Shown here piece by piece: positions 45,736 through 56,447 of a stretch of 64,000 nucleotides of DNA. The position numbers and the translations under genes were made by a program. The notes below the pieces were generated by a model. It was not told the DNA's origin. It ran no database searches and saw only the letters and a program-made list of their open reading frames with translations. The stretch is taken from NCBI RefSeq assembly GCF_013408825.1, contig NZ_JACCBZ010000004.1:431716-495715 (forward strand), given 5' to 3'. The stretch comes from Mucilaginibacter tundrae. Its GTDB lineage: Bacteria > Bacteroidota > Bacteroidia > Sphingobacteriales > Sphingobacteriaceae. The stretch's first letter is position 1. Every line of letters begins with the position of its first letter.

Positions 45736-47016
45736 CTACTGATATTTTCCTACAATCACCTTGTAAAATTTATCAAAATCCAGATACTGATTAGCGAGCT
45801 TAAGTAGCTCATCGGCAGTAATGGTTTTAATAACTTCGGTGTAGCGATCATAATATTCATAGCTTAAACCAGCGAAATACAAGATTTTGAATTTATCAGC
45901 ATGAGAAAAAACATTCTCCAGGCTGCCTAATAACGAGCCTAGTAAGTAGTTTTTAACTAAGCCAAGCTCTTCTTCAGGTATCAATTCTTTTTTAAGTATG
46001 CTTATCTCTTTTTCAATTTCTGTTGCAGCGGCTTTGCACACTTCGGCGCCAACTTCGGTAGCAATAAACAAGGTACCTGCATGTTTTAATGAGCTCATGC
46101 CCGAACCTATGCCATAAGTATAACCTTTATCCTCTCGGATGTTTGCCATTAACCTAGAGCCGAAATATCCACCCAAAACAGTATTTAAAACCTGTACCGA
46201 TGGAAAATCAGGATGACTGCGATTGATAAGTGGCATACCCATACGAATAGCCGATTGCAAAGCATCCGGTTTTTCCGTAAGGTAAAAATGCTCGGCAGCG
46301 GGTTTAACAGCGGGTTGCGTGGTGTCAATTGCTTTATCGGTATTATCCCAACCATTGTCGAAAGTGGCAATTATCAGATCCAGAGTTTCCTTTTCTATTT
46401 TACCGGCAATAATAATAGTACAATTCGAAGGCTGATACATTTGCCGATAATGTAGTAACAGATCTCCATGTTTAAGCGATTTATAATCATCAGCAAGTGC
46501 GCCAAAGCCATAAATAGTATCGCCAAAAACAGCTTTGTTAAAATTGCGACGGGCAACAACATCATTCTTTTGCAGGCTTACCTGTAGCTTTTGTTGCTGG
46601 TTACGCACATACGTTTCCAGTTCCTTTTCAGGGAAGATAGCGTTGGTGAAAATATCCTTTACAACAGGCAATGTACTCGCTAAGTGTTTATTTAAGCTAA
46701 ATAATGTTACCTCTGAATTATCGTACCCATATTCCGCCTGTAAAAACGCGCCGTAAAAATCTATAGTATCCGCAATTTGGGCGGCGTTCATGGTTTTAGT
46801 ACCTTCGGTAAGCATGCTGTTTACCGCCGCGTTCAATAATGGTTTGGTGGGATCAAAACGTAAATTGCCAAAGATCCATTCAATGCGAACTAGTTCAGCA
46901 TCGCCGGAGTTAAAACAATAAACTTTACAGCCATTACTCAATTTAGTATGCTCCGGCTGTAATAATTTAATATGATCTATAGCCTTAAATTCAGGCGCTT
47001 CTTTTCTTTGTAGCAT
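45736..47016 (-). CDS. M16 peptidase-like protein, non-catalytic partner
   Basis: 426 residues of the M16 fold, with SNGCKVYCFNSGDAELVRIEWIFG and YQPSNCTIIIAGKIEKE. Where the zinc motif HxxEH is expected the sequence reads LLNAAVNSMLTEGT, so it cannot bind catalytic zinc. The C-terminal half keeps the YFGSRLMANIREDKGYTYGIGSG segment, whose R and Y bind substrate in the partner subunit in mitochondrial-type and bacterial heterodimers. It follows the catalytic M16 gene by 64 bases, so the two presumably form one enzyme. Confidence 0.9.
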   Translation of the reverse strand: MLQRKEAPEFKAIDHIKLLQPEHTKLSNGCKVYCFNSGDAELVRIEWIFGNLRFDPTKPLLNAAVNSMLTEGTKTMNAAQIADTIDFYGAFLQAEYGYDNSEVTLFSLNKHLASTLPVVKDIFTNAIFPEKELETYVRNQQQKLQVSLQKNDVVARRNFNKAVFGDTIYGFGALADDYKSLKHGDLLLHYRQMYQPSNCTIIIAGKIEKETLDLIIATFDNGWDNTDKAIDTTQPAVKPAAEHFYLTEKPDALQSAIRMGMPLINRSHPDFPSVQVLNTVLGGYFGSRLMANIREDKGYTYGIGSGMSSLKHAGTLFIATEVGAEVCKAAATEIEKEISILKKELIPEEELGLVKNYLLGSLLGSLENVFSHADKFKILYFAGLSYEYYDRYTEVIKTITADELLKLANQYLDFDKFYKVIVGKYQ

Positions 47017-47080
47017 TTTTTATTCTTTATTCCCGATGTCGAATATCATTAAGACCGGAAGTATTATTCAAAAAAAATAT

Positions 47081-48361
47081 TTAAGCAGATATTGTTTCGG
47101 CTTCATCAACTTCTGCGCTTTCCGATTTCTCGGCTAGGTAAATAAGTGTAGACGAATTTTCTCTTCTGAATAATTTATTAGCCTGCTCTTTTATATTAGC
47201 CGTGGTAACGGCAAGATATTTTTCAGTTTCGTGATTGATAATATCGGCATCACCAAGTAATTCGCTCCAAGCCAGGTTCATCCCTTTTTCCAGCAGTGAC
47301 ATTTCGGAGAATATCATGGTTGATTCCGTTTTATTCTTCACCTTAGTTAGCTCGTCGGCGGATATTTCGTCCGATTTCAGGATCTCTAACTGCTCCCAAA
47401 TAGCGGTTTCGGCTTGTTCTATGCTGATATTTTCTAATGGTTTCCCTTCAAACACAAACATACCGGTATCTAGACTACCGGTAATATAGGCATGCACTTC
47501 GCTAAATATTTGTTGCTCTTTTACCAGGCTTTTATATAAACGCGATGAATGTCCGCGTGAAAGAATGTCGGACATCAATTCCGTAGCATAGTAAGACGGA
47601 TCTAAACGTCCCTCCATCTGGAAAGCGATATAGACGTCGTTCAAAGGGACTTTAGCAGTAACCGTTTCACGGCGTTCGTCGTGTTGTGCAGGCTCCTTTG
47701 GCAAATCGCGGTGATATTTTTCTCCTGCGGGGATCGGGGCAAACCATTTTTCTGAAAGTTCTTTCACCTGTGCCAACGTAACATCTCCGCCAACTACCAT
47801 AATAGCATTTTGCGGGTTATAGTGTTTCTTAAAGAACGCTTTCACATCTTCTATCTTAGCGTCCTCAATATGTTCTATCTTTTCGCCGATGGTGGCCCAG
47901 CGGTAAGGGTGTTTTTTATAAACTAAAGGGCGCAGTTTTAACCAAACATCGCCGTAAGGCTGGTTCAGGTAGCGCTGTTTAAACTCCTCAATAACTACAT
48001 TACGTTGCACCTCAAGGCTTTTTTTGCTAAAGGCGAGGTTTAGCATGCGGTCACTCTCTAACCAAAAAGCTGTCTCTAAATTGGCCGAGGGCAGCGTGAT
48101 GTAGTAATTGGTAATATCATTGCTGGTAAAAGCATTATTCTCGCCACCTACCCTTTGCAGCGGTTCATCATAATTAGGGATATTTATCGAACCGCCAAAC
48201 ATCAGATGCTCAAACAAATGCGCAAAGCCTGTTTGCTCGGGGTTTTCATCGCGTGCGCCAACATCATAAAGTATGTTTAGCACAGCCATTGGTGTTGTAT
48301 GATCTTCGTGAACAATTACGCGAAGGCCGTTATCGAGTTTAAAACGATTAAATTTAACCAT
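47081..48361 (-). CDS. M16 zinc peptidase, catalytic subunit
   Basis: 426 residues. The inverted zinc motif HLFEH is at H48, E51 and H52, with the distal Glu in NVVIEEFKQRY near residue 126. NGLRVIVHEDHTTPMAVLNILYDVGARDENPEQTG is a classic M16 start. There is no signal peptide, so it probably acts in the cytoplasm on short peptides. It is upstream of, and equal in length to, the non-catalytic partner, as expected for a gene duplication followed by division of labour. Confidence 0.93.
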   Translation of the reverse strand: MVKFNRFKLDNGLRVIVHEDHTTPMAVLNILYDVGARDENPEQTGFAHLFEHLMFGGSINIPNYDEPLQRVGGENNAFTSNDITNYYITLPSANLETAFWLESDRMLNLAFSKKSLEVQRNVVIEEFKQRYLNQPYGDVWLKLRPLVYKKHPYRWATIGEKIEHIEDAKIEDVKAFFKKHYNPQNAIMVVGGDVTLAQVKELSEKWFAPIPAGEKYHRDLPKEPAQHDERRETVTAKVPLNDVYIAFQMEGRLDPSYYATELMSDILSRGHSSRLYKSLVKEQQIFSEVHAYITGSLDTGMFVFEGKPLENISIEQAETAIWEQLEILKSDEISADELTKVKNKTESTMIFSEMSLLEKGMNLAWSELLGDADIINHETEKYLAVTTANIKEQANKLFRRENSSTLIYLAEKSESAEVDEAETISA

Positions 48362-48501
48362 ATGGTAATACTCCGTTTAAAAACGGGTGGACAAATGTAT
48401 AATTTTTTATTTTGATGATAACTTGATTTGGTGTTTTGACAAATAGATTTAAGATGATTTTTATTTTATATTAGATTTGTAATTGCTTAATACCTTACTC
48501 T

Positions 48502-49197
48502 ATGAAAACCTTAATCATCACATTACTATGCTTTGTTAGTGCTTATACTGTAAATGCTCAAATAACATTTAAATGTGCAGATGTAAAATATACTATACCT
48601 GAATTTAAAGAAGATGCAGTAGAAAAATACATTTGGGAAACGCAGTTTGAAGATTTAGGAATTTTACAACCTATTCAGCTTTCTAAGTATGACATTGAGT
48701 TACGTTGTTATTACGATGTGGTGTCTATTGGACGAGGTTCAGCAATTATAATTAAAGGCGATGAGCGTAAAATTTGGGCTGAAGCCTACTTCTATCGCAT
48801 TCAGAAAGATCAATCAGATTCAATTCCACCAGAAGGCTTTAAAAGTATAAAATATTGGAAAAGAAATTTATATTACTCTGTAAAAAATATTTCCGTTCCT
48901 GATACATTATTAAGATCATTGATAAAACACAAACTCTTTAACCGACAAGATATAATCGCATTAAGAGATAGCTTGAAAAACCAAGGAATTAAAATAGAGC
49001 CATCGCGCGAATTGGATTCTTATTCAGTTACGTATACCTTAAAAGTTAAAAACCATATTCGCAGGTTCAATAGTGATCCCTCTCTTTTTTATGCCAATAG
49101 TAATATAAAAGAATTTAGTTATGACGTACTTTTATTTAACGATTTTAACAATCTTTACAATAGCAGTGGACAAGAACGAAATCATCTTTTTCCATAG
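48502..49197 (+). CDS. Exported protein of unknown function
   Basis: 231 residues, with a signal peptide (about 1-19, ending TVNAQ). The mature part has alternating polar/hydrophobic strands with many Tyr and Lys (ELRCYYDVVSIGRGSAIIIKGDERKIWAEAYFYRIQ). I do not recognise a family. No membrane segment follows the signal, so it is probably periplasmic or secreted. A TAGATTTG at 48472-48479 fits a -7 box. Confidence 0.65.
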   Translation: MKTLIITLLCFVSAYTVNAQITFKCADVKYTIPEFKEDAVEKYIWETQFEDLGILQPIQLSKYDIELRCYYDVVSIGRGSAIIIKGDERKIWAEAYFYRIQKDQSDSIPPEGFKSIKYWKRNLYYSVKNISVPDTLLRSLIKHKLFNRQDIIALRDSLKNQGIKIEPSRELDSYSVTYTLKVKNHIRRFNSDPSLFYANSNIKEFSYDVLLFNDFNNLYNSSGQERNHLFP

Positions 49198-49236
49198 ATC
49201 TTAAATTTTCTTTTCCGTCATAAATAATGTCCAATA

Positions 49237-49638
49237 TCAGCTAGCGCTATTGCTTTCATCACTATTATTGGTACCCACGCTTCCAACTTCGCTATCGGCA
49301 GTAGGTTTATCTTCGCGATGCAAATGGCTGCTTATCTGCTCGTGGTTTAATTTTGCTTGAATAGCCGATGAACTGGTATTAGCATAAGTGCCAAACGCGT
49401 TAATTAAAATACCTTTTAAATGATATTTGTCGGAAGTCACCGCATAAACAATCGACATATCCGAGGGATTACTCGGCCCCTCAAAACGGTAGAACTCGTC
49501 AATAACAAAGTCATCCGCAGTCATATGTATTTGTTTTTCTTTATCGTCGATAGTATCACCCTCAAGGCTTAAGTTTTCTGTGTAACCGCGTTTCATTAGA
49601 TCGTTAGTGGCCTCCACTAAATTGTTATATGTTGTCAT
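49237..49638 (-). CDS. Small acidic protein of a Bacteroidetes-specific family
   Basis: 133 residues. The core (YNNLVEATNDLMKRGYTENLSLEGD...DDFVIDEFYRFEGPSNPSDMSIVYAVTSDKYHLKGILINAFGTY) matches, from memory, a small family often labelled phosphoribosylpyrophosphate synthetase. I see no PRPP-binding loop or catalytic motif, so that label is probably wrong. The C-terminal 35 residues are Ser/Glu/Asp-rich and likely disordered. Cytoplasmic, function unknown. Confidence 0.7.
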   Translation of the reverse strand: MTTYNNLVEATNDLMKRGYTENLSLEGDTIDDKEKQIHMTADDFVIDEFYRFEGPSNPSDMSIVYAVTSDKYHLKGILINAFGTYANTSSSAIQAKLNHEQISSHLHREDKPTADSEVGSVGTNNSDESNSAS

Positions 49639-49824
49639 AGTTGATATTTTAATTAGTTTTTAATTTAATAACCCGCTCACAATGGGTTTGTTTTTAGATT
49701 ATATTAAATACTGGTGTTATCAATATTTAATGAGACTCATGTAATTTAAATTATCAATAAATGAGCTATATTTAACATTTCTAATAATATTGATTAAACA
49801 GTTATCCTCTCCTCTAATTAAAAA

Positions 49825-51249
49825 ATGAAATCTTTTAGCTTTATCGTTTTATTTCTGGCTATTACCTGTGGCGCTTGCAGTGCCCAAAACCAGGTTACAG
49901 ATACACATCCAACAGCAACCATTTATATTGTAGACCCGCAAAGCGGCCAGGAAGTTTTGGCCCAAGATGATGCCGCTACTTTATTTAAAGATGCCTTTAT
50001 TGACTTGGTTAGCAATACTATGCATGCGAAAGCCACTGTAGCGCCCGGCCATAAAAATCTGGTAATTACACAGATGGATCCATCCGGCGGTAATGCCTAT
50101 CAGCTAACGCTTGATACCAAAATCTTTGGCCAAACAGTAAATATGTACACATTCTCATATAACGTTGATCAGAATACATTATATTACTTTGATAAAAATG
50201 GCCAGACATGGGAACCTGAGTTGATACAGGGCTACAACGTTACCAACCTTAACAATTGCCTGGCGTTTGGTAAATTCAACGAACAAGCGCCATCTGGCCC
50301 GCCGGTACCGGCAGCAATGGGTCAAACTGCAAATAATGATCAACAAACTGCCAATGGCGACGATCAAACTATTTATACGGATAATGCACCTCCGGCTTTG
50401 CAAACGGATGAGCAGCCAGAGTGCCCTGTTGACGGCTATTTATGGCAACCGGGCTACTGGGCTTATAACCCCGCCGGTGGTTATTATTGGGTAAATGGTA
50501 GCTGGGTTGCGCCACCACAAGAAGGATTATTATGGACCCCGCCTTACTGGGGATTCGAAGGTAGCCGTTACCTTTTTCATGCTGGATATTGGGGAAGTGA
50601 AGTAGGATATTACGGCGGGATTTATTACGGCTATGGATATGGCGGTCATGGTTACTATGGTGGTAACTGGTCTGGCGGTCATTTCCGATATAATACCGCT
50701 GTATTACGCGTAAATGTAAATGTAGTACATAACACATATGTAGACCGCACGGTGGTTCAGGCAAATCCGCATACTCGGGTTAGTTTTAACGGCCCGGGTG
50801 GTGTTAATGTACGGCCAACTACAAGAGAGTTACAGGCAGCAAACCAGCAACACATCCCAGATCACTCACAAAACCCCAGAGCATTTAATAACGTTGCAAG
50901 AACACCCGGAAATAACAATACCCAGGCACAACGAGGCTTAAATAATAATAACGCTACCAATGCAAATGGTAATAAACCTGCTGTTAACGCTACAAATAAT
51001 AACACAGGTACTACTATACAGCGTGGCCCTAACAGTAATTTTACCAGGCCCAATGCAATACCTGCAAGTGGAAATGCACCCAAAGTACCTGCTACTAACA
51101 GCAATGTGCCAAAAGTACCGGGAAGTATGAATGGACAGGGTAATTCATCAAGGATGCAAGGCGGTAATAACAGAACACAAGGTCAACAAAGGGTTAAACC
51201 TGTTCCTGCAAGACAGGCTCCGCCGAAAACGGAGGATAAAAAGCAATAA
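49825..51249 (+). CDS. Exported YXWXPG-repeat protein, Gly/Tyr- and Asn-rich
   Basis: 474 residues. The signal region ends with a lipobox-like ITCGAC (C near 18). A beta domain (about 25-150) is followed by tandem aromatic motifs: YLWQPGYWAYNPAGGYYWVNGSWVAPPQEGLLWTPPYWGF and HAGYWG. A Gly/Tyr run (YYGGIYYGYGYGGHGYYGG) and a conserved FRYNTAVLRVNVNVVHNTYVD segment follow. The last 150 residues are Asn/Gln/Pro-rich and disordered. These WxPGYW proteins are common in Bacteroidetes and Proteobacteria but without known function; a structural surface role is a guess. Confidence 0.78.
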   Translation: MKSFSFIVLFLAITCGACSAQNQVTDTHPTATIYIVDPQSGQEVLAQDDAATLFKDAFIDLVSNTMHAKATVAPGHKNLVITQMDPSGGNAYQLTLDTKIFGQTVNMYTFSYNVDQNTLYYFDKNGQTWEPELIQGYNVTNLNNCLAFGKFNEQAPSGPPVPAAMGQTANNDQQTANGDDQTIYTDNAPPALQTDEQPECPVDGYLWQPGYWAYNPAGGYYWVNGSWVAPPQEGLLWTPPYWGFEGSRYLFHAGYWGSEVGYYGGIYYGYGYGGHGYYGGNWSGGHFRYNTAVLRVNVNVVHNTYVDRTVVQANPHTRVSFNGPGGVNVRPTTRELQAANQQHIPDHSQNPRAFNNVARTPGNNNTQAQRGLNNNNATNANGNKPAVNATNNNTGTTIQRGPNSNFTRPNAIPASGNAPKVPATNSNVPKVPGSMNGQGNSSRMQGGNNRTQGQQRVKPVPARQAPPKTEDKKQ

Positions 51250-51265
51250 AAATCTGCCCATAAAA

Positions 51266-51294
51266 AAAGAGCTTCCCCAAAAAGGAAGCTCTTT
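51266..51294. terminator. Bidirectional terminator between the YXWXPG gene and clpB
   Basis: AAAGAGCTTCC / GGAAGCTCTTT with a 7-base loop. It is flanked by an A run on the left, so it works best for clpB on the minus strand. Confidence 0.85.
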
Positions 51295-51319
51295 ACATAT
51301 ATGATGGATTTAAATTATA

Positions 51320-53929
51320 TTAAATCTCGGCAGGTTCCTGCGTATTCAGGAACACAAAGTTGTTATCAAATACATCCAATTTAATTTTGCTGTCGCGATC
51401 AACTTTGCCGGATAGGATTTGTTTGGATAACTCATTCAATATCCGTTTCTGGATCACTCTTTTTAATGGTCTTGCACCAAATTGCGGATCATAGCCTAAT
51501 TGGGCCAGCCAGTCAAGTGCCTCTTCGGATGCTTCCAGCGTTACGCCCATTTCGGCAAGAGTTGATTGAACTTGTTTAAACTGTAGTTTAACAATTTCAC
51601 CTATCTCGTTACGGGTTAACGGTGTAAACATGATGATCTCATCTATCCGGTTCAAAAACTCCGGACGAATGGTTTTTCTCAATAGATCAAACAACTCATT
51701 TTTTGTTTTCGCTATAATGCTATCCCGATTATCATCTTCTAGATCTTGAAAGTTTTCCTGGATAATGTTCGAACCGATGTTCGAGGTCATGATGATGATG
51801 GTATTCTTAAAATTAACCAAACGGCCTTTATTATCAGTCAACCTGCCATCGTCTAGCACCTGTAAAAGTATATTAAATACGTCCGGGTGAGCTTTTTCAA
51901 TTTCATCCAGCAAAATTACACTGTATGGCCTGCGACGAACAGCTTCTGTTAATTGCCCGCCTTCATCATAACCCACATATCCCGGAGGCGCACCGATCAA
52001 CCTCGAAACTGCATGGCGTTCCTGGTACTCACTCATATCTATCCGTACCATCGCCTGTTCATCGTTAAACAAGTAATCAGCTAGGGCTTTTGCAAGTTCT
52101 GTTTTACCCACGCCTGTTGTACCCAGGAATATAAATGAACCAATAGGTTTCTTTTTATCCTGTAACCCGGCACGGCTGCGGCGTATAGCATCACTTATCG
52201 CTTCAATAGCTTCCTCCTGCCCTGCCACACGTTTGTGCAGTTCGTCTTCCAGATTTAGTAATTTCTCACGTTCACTTTGTATCATTTTGCTAACCGGAAT
52301 CCCCGTCCAGCGTGATACCACACCTGCGATATCATCAGCAGTAACTTCTTCCTTCAGCATCCTGCTATCAGATTGATTCTCTACCAATGCAGCTTTAAGT
52401 TTTTCAACTTCTGCCTGTGCTTCAATTATAGTCCCGTAGCGTAATTCTGCTACCTTACCATAATCACCGGCACGTTCAGCTTGTTCAGCTTCCAGTTTAT
52501 AGTTTTCAATCTGCTCAACTTTTAGGTTGATACCGTCTACCAGATCTTTTTCACCTTGCCATTTGGCACGAAGGGAATCACGTTCGGCAGACAGGTTAGC
52601 GATCTCCTCGCTTAAAGCACTAACCTTATGGGTGTCTTTTTCACGTTTAATGGCTTCGCGCTCTATTTCTAATTGCATTATCTTACGTTCCAATTCATCC
52701 ACCGCTTCCGGTACAGAATCCATTTCCAAACGTAGCTTTGATGCAGCTTCATCCATTAAGTCAATAGCTTTATCCGGTAAAAATCTGTCGGCAATATAAC
52801 GTTGCGACATCTCAACCGCGGCAATGATCGCCTCGTCTTTGATCCGCACTTTATGGTGCGCCTCATAGCGTTCCTTCAATCCCCGAAGGATAGAAATGGC
52901 ATCCTGTGTATCAGGTTCATCAACCAACACCATTTGGAAACGACGTTCCAAAGCTTTGTCTTTTTCAAAGTATTTTTGGTACTCGTTTAACGTAGTCGCG
53001 CCAATAGCTCTCAGTTCGCCGCGGGCAAGGGCCGGTTTTAATATATTAGCTGCATCCATAGCACCTTCACCGCCACCGGCACCTACCAAGGTGTGGATCT
53101 CATCTATAAATAAAACGATCTCGCCGTCAGCTTGTATAACTTCTTTTATTACTGATTTTAGCCGCTCCTCAAATTCGCCTTTGTATTTGGCGCCCGCGAT
53201 CAGCGAACCCATATCAAGCGAATAAACGGTCTTTGTTTTCAGGCTTTCAGGCACATCTCCTTTAATAATCCTAAAGGCAATACCTTCGGCTATAGCAGTT
53301 TTACCTACGCCAGGCTCGCCCACTAAAATCGGATTGTTTTTAGTCCTGCGAGATAGAATTTGAATTACACGCCTTATCTCTTCATCACGGCCAATAACCG
53401 GGTCAAGCTTGCCTGATTCAGCATATTCATTAAGGTTGCGGGCATATTTATTTAAAGCATTGTAAGTTGCCTCAGCATTTTGATCGGTAACCTTATTATC
53501 GCCACGTAAACTTAGGATGGCTTTTTTAAGATCTTTTTCGTTTACACCGAAGTCCTTCAGTACACTACTGGTTGCATCACTTGTCGCCAAAATCCCTAAC
53601 AAGATATGCTCAACCGATACAAAATCATCCTTGAACTCTTTTAAGTATGATTGTGCCTTTTGCAGAACAGTATTTGACGACGACGATAAATACACATTAC
53701 TCCCACTAACTTTTGGGTATGATGCGATTTGCTGATCCAATATCTCGTTTAACCGGTTAAGGTTAACGTTTAGTTTTTTTAATAAATACGATATAACGTT
53801 TTCATCAACCAGTAATAAGCCTTTCAGCAAATGGGCAGGTTCGATGGCCTGCTGCTGATTGCCGCTGGTTATTTCGGAAGCTTTTTGCACCGCTTCCTGT
53901 GCTTTTATGGTAAAGTTGTTAAAGTTCAT
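51320..53929 (-). CDS. clpB: ClpB disaggregase (Hsp100)
   Basis: 869 residues. Clp_N repeats are at 1-145. AAA1 carries Walker A GEPGVGKT (204-211) and Walker [15 protein letters not shown]. The coiled-coil M-domain (about 405-525) is present, which separates ClpB from ClpA/ClpC. AAA2 carries [19 protein letters not shown] and the pore loop [13 protein letters not shown]. With DnaK it recovers aggregated proteins after heat. It is a single gene; no clear -7/-33 pair was found in its upstream region. Confidence 0.97.
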   Translation of the reverse strand: MNFNNFTIKAQEAVQKASEITSGNQQQAIEPAHLLKGLLLVDENVISYLLKKLNVNLNRLNEILDQQIASYPKVSGSNVYLSSSSNTVLQKAQSYLKEFKDDFVSVEHILLGILATSDATSSVLKDFGVNEKDLKKAILSLRGDNKVTDQNAEATYNALNKYARNLNEYAESGKLDPVIGRDEEIRRVIQILSRRTKNNPILVGEPGVGKTAIAEGIAFRIIKGDVPESLKTKTVYSLDMGSLIAGAKYKGEFEERLKSVIKEVIQADGEIVLFIDEIHTLVGAGGGEGAMDAANILKPALARGELRAIGATTLNEYQKYFEKDKALERRFQMVLVDEPDTQDAISILRGLKERYEAHHKVRIKDEAIIAAVEMSQRYIADRFLPDKAIDLMDEAASKLRLEMDSVPEAVDELERKIMQLEIEREAIKREKDTHKVSALSEEIANLSAERDSLRAKWQGEKDLVDGINLKVEQIENYKLEAEQAERAGDYGKVAELRYGTIIEAQAEVEKLKAALVENQSDSRMLKEEVTADDIAGVVSRWTGIPVSKMIQSEREKLLNLEDELHKRVAGQEEAIEAISDAIRRSRAGLQDKKKPIGSFIFLGTTGVGKTELAKALADYLFNDEQAMVRIDMSEYQERHAVSRLIGAPPGYVGYDEGGQLTEAVRRRPYSVILLDEIEKAHPDVFNILLQVLDDGRLTDNKGRLVNFKNTIIIMTSNIGSNIIQENFQDLEDDNRDSIIAKTKNELFDLLRKTIRPEFLNRIDEIIMFTPLTRNEIGEIVKLQFKQVQSTLAEMGVTLEASEEALDWLAQLGYDPQFGARPLKRVIQKRILNELSKQILSGKVDRDSKIKLDVFDNNFVFLNTQEPAEI

Positions 53930-54124
53930 AGTGATTAATGCTATTCAAAAAGTCGACCATGTATTGATTTATGAAAAATTGTCATTTAAAAACAAATTGC
54001 ATGCCCTTTTGACAAAAGAGATAATAGTGATTGGATTAAAAAATAACATACATCACAATTAGAAAGTTTTAAATCATATTTAGATATGATACAATTTGAA
54101 AAAATCTTTTTCTTTTAATTTCTT

Positions 54125-54132
54125 TATTTTTG
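54125..54132 (+). promoter_or_regulatory. -7 box of the sensor kinase gene
   Basis: TATTTTTG fits TAnnTTTG. It overlaps the in-frame TTG at 54130, so translation more likely starts at the TTG at 54154. Confidence 0.45.
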
Positions 54133-54153
54133 TCACACCTTACAACTATAAAA

Positions 54154-55485
54154 TTGAGTACCTTATCTTTAAAAAAGATTCCTAACAAGTATGCGGTAGC
54201 CTATCGTAATAGCTATACGCTACAAAATCTGATAGCTGTTCGTACTTGCAGCGCGATATTTTTAGTGCTTAATTTAAGCATCAGGTCGCTCTATCTTATC
54301 TTTCCGGAAAGTCTTACAAAAGCGCAAAACTTTCCCGAGTTTGATTATACTAATTGGTTATATATTACGGTAACGCCCGTTTTTTTTATCTGTAGTTATT
54401 TGTTGATAGCTTATTACAAAAGAAACCGTAAAACACTCGCTATAATAAACATTTTTATTTTTTTGTTCTCGTTATACTTGATAGCATGTGGCATTATATC
54501 AAGTTTTATTACTACATCCGATCCAAGTAACGCGTTAACACTTTACATGCTACCGCTTGTAATTGTTAGCGTAGTGTTTGTTTTTGAATTGTACGAAACT
54601 ATACTGCTAATAATAGCGATAGCGATAGTTTTTACTTCAATGTTGCTTTATGCGCAGGTCAGCCCTACCGAAATAATCTATAATGAACTTATATCTATTA
54701 TTTTGTTGTGTGGTTTTTATTTAACCTCGCGCTATTTTTACTCTTACAAAGCCAATTACTACAAACAGGTTATTGAGATACGTGAAAAGAACAACGAGAT
54801 TGAGAATGCGGCCAGTTTTAAGAACCAGGTGTTGGGCATGGTAGCACATGACCTGCGAAACCCATTAGCGGCTGTGGAATCAACCGCGATGATTATGGAA
54901 ATGGAAGAAGTTGACGCTGAAACTCGTGACAATATCAACATCATCAAAGAATCATGTGTAAAGGCTCGCGGGATAATTCTTGATCTGCTTGAGGCTGCAC
55001 GTAATGATGACCAAAATGTTATAGAAACCACACAGGTTGATTTGAACCTTTTTGTACGGAAGATAATTGACAGTTGGAAAATACATAATGAAACACGGAA
55101 TCAGATCACTTTTGATAGCGCTTATATCCCATTATATGTTGAAATTAACAAGGAGAAGTTTCACCGGGTAATGGATAACCTAATTAGCAACGCGCTTAAA
55201 TTTTCAAAAGAGAATGATAAGGTAGAGATCACGATCGATAAGGAAAATAAGATGGCTACTATTGAGGTAAAAGACCATGGCTTAGGCATCCCAAAAGATA
55301 TGCTTCCGCATTTATTTGACCGTTTCTCAAAAGCCGGCCGTGCCGGTATCCGCGGTGAACAATCAACAGGGCTTGGCTTAAGTATTGTGAAGCAAATTAT
55401 TGAAAGGCATAAAGGGAAAATTGAAGTTACCAGTGTTGAAAACCAAGGATCGACCTTTACTATTCATCTCCCTGCTTTAAATTAA
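54154..55485 (+). CDS. Sensor histidine kinase with multi-helix membrane domain
   Basis: 443 residues from TTG 54154, chosen because the earlier TTG lies inside the promoter. The first about 200 residues hold six hydrophobic helices and no large periplasmic domain, as in MASE-like intramembrane sensors. The DHp helix has H232 in VAHDLRNPLAAVEST (HisKA type), followed by N-box (MDNLISNALKFS), G1 (DHGLGIP), F-box and G2 (TGLGLSIV). No response regulator gene is adjacent, so this is an orphan kinase. Its stop abuts the stop of the convergent SMP-30-like gene. Confidence 0.85.
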   Translation: MSTLSLKKIPNKYAVAYRNSYTLQNLIAVRTCSAIFLVLNLSIRSLYLIFPESLTKAQNFPEFDYTNWLYITVTPVFFICSYLLIAYYKRNRKTLAIINIFIFLFSLYLIACGIISSFITTSDPSNALTLYMLPLVIVSVVFVFELYETILLIIAIAIVFTSMLLYAQVSPTEIIYNELISIILLCGFYLTSRYFYSYKANYYKQVIEIREKNNEIENAASFKNQVLGMVAHDLRNPLAAVESTAMIMEMEEVDAETRDNINIIKESCVKARGIILDLLEAARNDDQNVIETTQVDLNLFVRKIIDSWKIHNETRNQITFDSAYIPLYVEINKEKFHRVMDNLISNALKFSKENDKVEITIDKENKMATIEVKDHGLGIPKDMLPHLFDRFSKAGRAGIRGEQSTGLGLSIVKQIIERHKGKIEVTSVENQGSTFTIHLPALN

Positions 55486-56376
55486 TTACTCCACTCCTTT
55501 CACATTCATTTTTACAGTGTAAATTGCTGTTGAAGCAGTAATAAACAATACATTTTTATTTTTTCCCCCGAAGCATAAGTTTGCTGTCCACGGTTCATTG
55601 ATCTGTATATGTCCAATCTTTTTACCTGCAGGATTATAAATAGTTACACCGTTTCCGCATAAATAGATATTGCCTTCTTCATCAAGTGTTATACCATCCG
55701 CTCCTTGCATAATTAGCAGTACTCTGTTGCTTAAAGTCCCGTTTTTGTTGATGGTGTATTTATAAGTTTTATCGGCCCCGATATCCGCGACATATAAATA
55801 TTTGCCATCTGGCGTGCCCACAATACCGTTAGGCTTTTTGATGATACTATCTACAATAATAGGTTGTTGGCTGCCTTTAGGCAAATAGTAAACTTTTTCG
55901 CCGTGTAGGTCTGATTTTGTACGTGTCCAGTAATCACGTTGGTAGTACGGATCCGTCATGTATATACCACCTTTGGCATCTATCCAAATATCATTAGGGC
56001 CATTCATTAAGTGGCCGTTAAAATTGGTCAGCAACACTTTTATTTTCTTTTTTGGGCTGATGCTCCATAGTTGGTCATGTTCATCAGCACAAGTAACCAA
56101 ATTCCCCTTATGGTCAAAATACATCCCGTTTGAACGCCCTGCGCTATCTAAAAAAACAGAAAGCTTGCCGTTGGTATCATATTCCCATATTTTATTATTG
56201 GGTTGATCGGTAAAGAACACATTGCCTTTTTTGTCAACAGAGGCGCCTTCGGTAAATTTAAACTGCCTCGATATTAATTGAGGTTTTACAGTGGTATCAT
56301 ATGGAGCAAGTTGAGCGCTTGCTTTGGCGGCTACAACAAATAATAAAAATGTAAATAACGATTTCATATTTTTCAT
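55486..56376 (-). CDS. Exported SMP-30/gluconolactonase-type beta-propeller protein
   Basis: 296 residues, with a signal peptide (about 1-21). A six-bladed propeller follows, with blades such as GASVDKKGNVFFTDQPNNKIWEYDTNGKLSVF, NGPNDIWIDAKGGIYMTDPYY and DGITLDEEGNIYLCGNGVTIYNPAGKKIGHI. Metal-site residues of the family are seen in the GPNDIW and KPNGIV segments and in the early Glu of FTEGASVD. Lactone hydrolysis in the periplasm is the family's usual activity; the substrate is not deducible. Confidence 0.88.
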   Translation of the reverse strand: MKNMKSLFTFLLFVVAAKASAQLAPYDTTVKPQLISRQFKFTEGASVDKKGNVFFTDQPNNKIWEYDTNGKLSVFLDSAGRSNGMYFDHKGNLVTCADEHDQLWSISPKKKIKVLLTNFNGHLMNGPNDIWIDAKGGIYMTDPYYQRDYWTRTKSDLHGEKVYYLPKGSQQPIIVDSIIKKPNGIVGTPDGKYLYVADIGADKTYKYTINKNGTLSNRVLLIMQGADGITLDEEGNIYLCGNGVTIYNPAGKKIGHIQINEPWTANLCFGGKNKNVLFITASTAIYTVKMNVKGVE

Positions 56377-56447
56377 ATCTGGCTACTAATGTATTGCTTT
56401 TTGTGACGTTTAAACATTTCTGAGTATGTTTAACCCGTTAAACGCTT

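Noticed and set aside
49237..49638. Phosphoribosylpyrophosphate synthetase
   Set aside because: Far too short for the enzyme and without a PRPP loop or catalytic motif, although related small proteins carry that label.
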